Assembly: GCA_018970395.1 (NCBI GenBank)
Contig: JAGWWM010000023.1
Location: 1 to 35,390, forward strand
From: Bacteroidota bacterium
Lineage (GTDB): Bacteria > Bacteroidota > Bacteroidia > Chitinophagales > Chitinophagaceae
Length of the DNA: 35,390 bases
Direction: 5' to 3'
Part shown: positions 33,726 to 35,390 of the stretch, one piece after another
Layout of the letters: each line of letters begins with the position of its first letter
Position numbering within the stretch: the stretch's first letter is position 1
The notes under the pieces: generated by a model
Databases searched by the model: none
What the model saw: only the letters and a program-made list of their open reading frames with translations
Told to the model about the DNA's origin: nothing
Translations under genes and position numbers: made by a program

Positions 33726-34313
33726 ATGAAAAAATATTTTTCTCAAATACCTCCAGAGGTTCGAACTTTTTTAATTCGTTCGGTTTTATTATTCATTGGC
33801 TGGAAAGCATTGTACATTCTGGTGCTAATACCTAATCAGGTACCTGATGCCGGGTTGGTTCGGAAGTTGGGAAGCGGAACTGCTGTAGTATTGAATGGAA
33901 TTTATGGTACGGATGAGTTTCATGCGGTTCACACCGAAAGACCTAGAGTATATGGCATGGATACAGTACTGGCAACTTATACTATGGTCAAAAAAAGCAG
34001 CCGTAATATTTTAGGAATTTATCAGGCTTGCAACGGTTTGGAGTTAATGATTTTGTATGCAGGATTTATCATTTGTTTCAGCGGGGTTTGGTGGCGCAAA
34101 ACTATCTACATAGTTTCCGGTATTATAGCTTTATACATTGCCAACGTAATGCGCTGTGCTGCTTTAGGCTGGATTGGTATTGAGTATCCCAAGCATTTTG
34201 ATTTTGCGCATAAGTATTTTTTCAATCTGATCATATATTCCATTGCTTTTTTATGGTGGGTTTTTTACGTTAAAGGTTTAAATAAAAAGGATGTCGAGCC
34301 AGCAGCTTCCTAA
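33726..34313 (+). CDS. Small exosortase-family membrane protein
   Basis: Predicted transpeptidase-like membrane enzyme of the exosortase/archaeosortase superfamily. Several helices lie at about 14-35, 106-120, 126-150 and 165-183. The proposed catalytic triad is present: Cys102 (QACNGLELM), Arg143 (NVMRCAALGW) and His162 (FDFAHKYFF). At 195 residues it is a minimal form, like the Bacteroidota XrtF/XrtX types; the exact subtype is uncertain. ATG 33726 is used; a GTG lies one codon earlier. The following gene overlaps by 23 bases and encodes a small membrane protein, matching the known layout in which such exosortases have an associated membrane partner. No sorting-signal substrate is seen in the window. 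Confidence 0.8.
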   Translation: MKKYFSQIPPEVRTFLIRSVLLFIGWKALYILVLIPNQVPDAGLVRKLGSGTAVVLNGIYGTDEFHAVHTERPRVYGMDTVLATYTMVKKSSRNILGIYQACNGLELMILYAGFIICFSGVWWRKTIYIVSGIIALYIANVMRCAALGWIGIEYPKHFDFAHKYFFNLIIYSIAFLWWVFYVKGLNKKDVEPAAS

Positions 34314-34713
34314 ACATTTCTGGTCCGGTTTTTGGATTATGATTCTGGCATATACGCTGGTTCGCTTGTTTTTTTATGAGCCGGTGGTAGCCATGCCTCA
34401 GTGGGTGCCATCCAACCGGCAGTTACTTCGCTGGATCAATATAACTTTTGTATATGTAGTCGGCATTTGGGTCATTCGGCGCATGGGTATCGGTTGGATG
34501 TTATTATTGTGGAATCTGGTACATATCGCTTTGTTAGCTTATCTTTTACTGGCAGCTGTTTATGAGTGGGGAATTGCGCCTTTGCCATACGGCATTCGGG
34601 GTTCTGTCGCACCTATTATAGAATTTTTGATTTCGCCGGTATATTACATTGGTTTGGGGGTTTTATACTTGTATCTGAATCGCTTCAAGAAGACCGACCA
34701 TCAACAACCCTAA
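34291..34713 (+). CDS. Exosortase-associated small membrane protein
   Basis: A 140-residue protein with about four membrane helices (FWIMILAYTLVRLFFY, WINITFVYVVGIWVI, LLLWNLVHIALLAYLLLAAVY, FLISPVYYIGLGVLYLYL). The N-terminal pattern VRLFFYEPVVA recalls the LFYDP motif of exosortase F-associated proteins. It overlaps the exosortase gene by 23 bases, so translation is coupled. Its role is unknown; it probably forms a complex with the exosortase. Assignment rests on context plus weak motif similarity. Confidence 0.7.
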   Translation: MSSQQLPKHFWSGFWIMILAYTLVRLFFYEPVVAMPQWVPSNRQLLRWINITFVYVVGIWVIRRMGIGWMLLLWNLVHIALLAYLLLAAVYEWGIAPLPYGIRGSVAPIIEFLISPVYYIGLGVLYLYLNRFKKTDHQQP

Positions 34714-34730
34714 CTGCGCATCTTCACTAC

Positions 34731-34770
34731 CAATTATTAATTATTAATTATTCATTACTAATTATTAATT
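34731..34770. repeat. AT-rich AATTATTAATTACTAATTA repeat, copy 3
   Basis: Third copy of the repeat seen at 11821 and 18424, here between the exosortase partner gene and tRNA-Leu, just before the tRNA promoter. Confidence 0.75.
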
Positions 34771-34787
34771 CCTAATACCTCTCTTCT

Positions 34788-34795
34788 TATATTTG
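34788..34795 (+). promoter_or_regulatory. -7 promoter element of tRNA-Leu
   Basis: TATATTTG is an exact TAnnTTTG match 10 bases before the first base of the tRNA. Confidence 0.65.
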
Positions 34796-34805
34796 CACTT
34801 TCATT

Positions 34806-34889
34806 GCCCAGATGGCGGAACTGGTAGACGCGTCAGACTCAAAATCTGGTATTGGCAACAATGTGCAGGTTCGATTCCTGTTCTGGGCA
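34806..34889 (+). tRNA. tRNA-Leu (anticodon CAA)
   Basis: Acceptor GCCCAGA pairs with TCTGGGC, with discriminator A at 34889. The anticodon stem TCAGA/TCTGG encloses loop CTCAAAA, anticodon CAA. A long variable arm (ATTG/CAAT with loop GCAA) marks class II, and the T-arm loop is TTCGATT. CCA is not encoded. It reads codon UUG and carries a normal Leu structure. Confidence 0.96.
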
Positions 34890-34890
34890 C

Positions 34891-34924
34891 AAACGCCCTT
34901 CCAACGCAGTTGGAGGGGCGTTTT
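34891..34924 (+). terminator. Terminator hairpin after tRNA-Leu
   Basis: AAACGCCCTTCCAAC, loop GCA, then GTTGGAGGGGCGTTTT forms a 15-bp stem with one G-T pair and a T-run, starting 2 bases after the tRNA. Confidence 0.9.
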
Positions 34925-35019
34925 GCATTACGAGCGTTGCGAGCTTGCTAGCTTAAGCAGACAAATAAAAGAAACCTGCGAGCGCAGCGAGGACAATCCT
35001 GTTCCGCGCTTTTTTACCC

Positions 35020-35039
35020 CCCCACCCTAAAGGGTGGGG
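35020..35039. repeat. CCCCACCCTAAAGGGTGGGG hairpin
   Basis: A 9-bp perfect stem with the same apex as the hairpin at 1588-1607 (CTCCGCCCTAAAGGGCGGAG). The shared core CCCTAAAGGG and compensating changes in the stem (GC to AT pairs) suggest one repeat family under selection for structure. Confidence 0.75.
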
Positions 35040-35070
35040 TAAGGGATAAGCCTTCAACTAATAAACGTAA

Positions 35071-35090
35071 AGACGCAATGCATTGCGTCT
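35071..35090. repeat. 20-base perfect palindrome AGACGCAATGCATTGCGTCT
   Basis: The sequence is its own reverse complement. Elements with this GACGCAATGCATTGCGTC core are, to my knowledge, a widespread dispersed repeat in several bacterial groups. It lies in the gene-free spacer. Confidence 0.8.
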
Positions 35091-35208
35091 CTAACCTCTA
35101 AACTCTTCAATCTGCCCGCATCTTACGCTGCAGCCGGAAAGGCGCATCAATAAATCAACAAAAATCATATCTTTATTTAGTCATTCATCCAAATTAACAC
35201 TCACTGCA

Positions 35209-35390
35209 ATGAAAAAAGTCATCTCCTTCCTTGCATGCTGCTTGCTTACTGTTCAATTATTTGCGCAAGCGCCCCAGCGTCTTAGTTATCAGGCTATCAT
35301 CAGAAATGCCGGCAATACACTGGTAACAAATGCTCCCATCCGGATGCGCATCAGTATTTTGCAGGGAAGCATTACCGGAACGGCAGTTTA
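35209..35390 (+). CDS. Secreted protein, N-terminal part (3' end outside window)
   Basis: Only the first 60 codons are inside the window. A signal peptide (MKKVISFLACCLLTVQLFAQ) precedes QRLSYQAIIRNAGNTLVTNAPIRMRISILQG and ITGTAVY. This SYQAIIRNA/ISILQG pattern is typical of Bacteroidota surface proteins that often end in a tail-fibre-like, Peptidase S74 or T9SS sorting domain; which one is present here cannot be seen. The frame stays open to the window end. Confidence 0.85.
   Translation, partial: MKKVISFLACCLLTVQLFAQAPQRLSYQAIIRNAGNTLVTNAPIRMRISILQGSITGTAV

Larger units (their letters stand above)
34925..35208. other. Gene-free spacer with several palindromic elements
   Basis: No coding sequence can be supported between the tRNA terminator and the secreted protein start. 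The stretch holds GCGAGC-rich sequence (GCGAGCTTGCTAGC, GCGAGCGCAGCGAGGA), the CCCTAAAGGG hairpin at 35020-35039 and a 20-base palindrome at 35071-35090. It resembles a landing site for dispersed repeats. Confidence 0.7.

Noticed and set aside
34812-35030. 72-residue open frame beginning MAELVDASDSKSG
   Set aside because: It is the translation of tRNA-Leu and the following terminator and repeats; this false protein pattern is well known from leucine tRNA genes.

Overview
The window reads as a chromosomal segment of a Bacteroidota bacterium, most likely of the Chitinophagaceae or a close relative. The evidence is: TAnnTTTG promoter elements, almost no Shine-Dalgarno sequences, a secreted protease with a type IX secretion C-terminal sorting domain, paired DUF1573 proteins, a fused E1 alpha/beta 2-oxoacid dehydrogenase, a split proton-translocating transhydrogenase, and a small Bacteroidota-type exosortase with a membrane partner. 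The family placement is inference. There is no phage, integrase, transposase or CRISPR array; the content is mostly housekeeping genes with a few accessory islands.

Layout. 1-1527: end of a homoserine dehydrogenase gene followed directly by an APS reductase gene (Met/Cys supply). 1528-1677: a CT-rich repeat tract, a perfect hairpin and a dyad touching the next start codon. 1678-4839: lipoprotein L,D-transpeptidase and iron-sulfur L-serine dehydratase. 4958-9468: a tight three-gene envelope export operon (ABC protein with a degenerate ATPase site, HlyD-like adaptor, TolC-like channel). 9524-12329: RsgA, a lipoprotein, a bidirectional terminator and two DUF1573 proteins on the minus strand. 12488-18405: fused E1 dehydrogenase, IscA-type protein, an unknown membrane-anchored protein, a methylmalonyl-CoA mutase catalytic subunit without its B12 domain, and an FGE/SUMF-fold secreted protein. 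18468-24884: thyA-folA, a SAM methyltransferase, pntAA-pntAB-pntB, and an rRNA m5C methyltransferase. 25017-30633: YtxH protein, then a minus-strand block with a SirB1-like pseudoenzyme, a lipoprotein/T9SS S8 protease pair, MnmA and a retropepsin-like protease. 30769-34713: SSB, fatty acid desaturase, acyl-CoA dehydrogenase, and an exosortase with its membrane partner. 34806-35390: tRNA-Leu(CAA), a gene-free stretch full of palindromes, and the start of a secreted protein gene.

Functional links. The Hom/CysH pair supplies methionine and cysteine. ThyA and DHFR form the folate/dTMP pair. PntAA/AB/B makes NADPH, which DHFR and reductive biosynthesis use. The E1 enzyme, the mutase and the acyl-CoA dehydrogenase point to catabolism of branched-chain and odd-chain acyl-CoAs.

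The most unusual points are the export operon with three altered ATPase motifs, the exosortase pair without a linked substrate, the mutase that must find its B12 subunit elsewhere, promoters that leave almost no 5' leader, and several families of dispersed palindromes and AT-rich repeats between genes.
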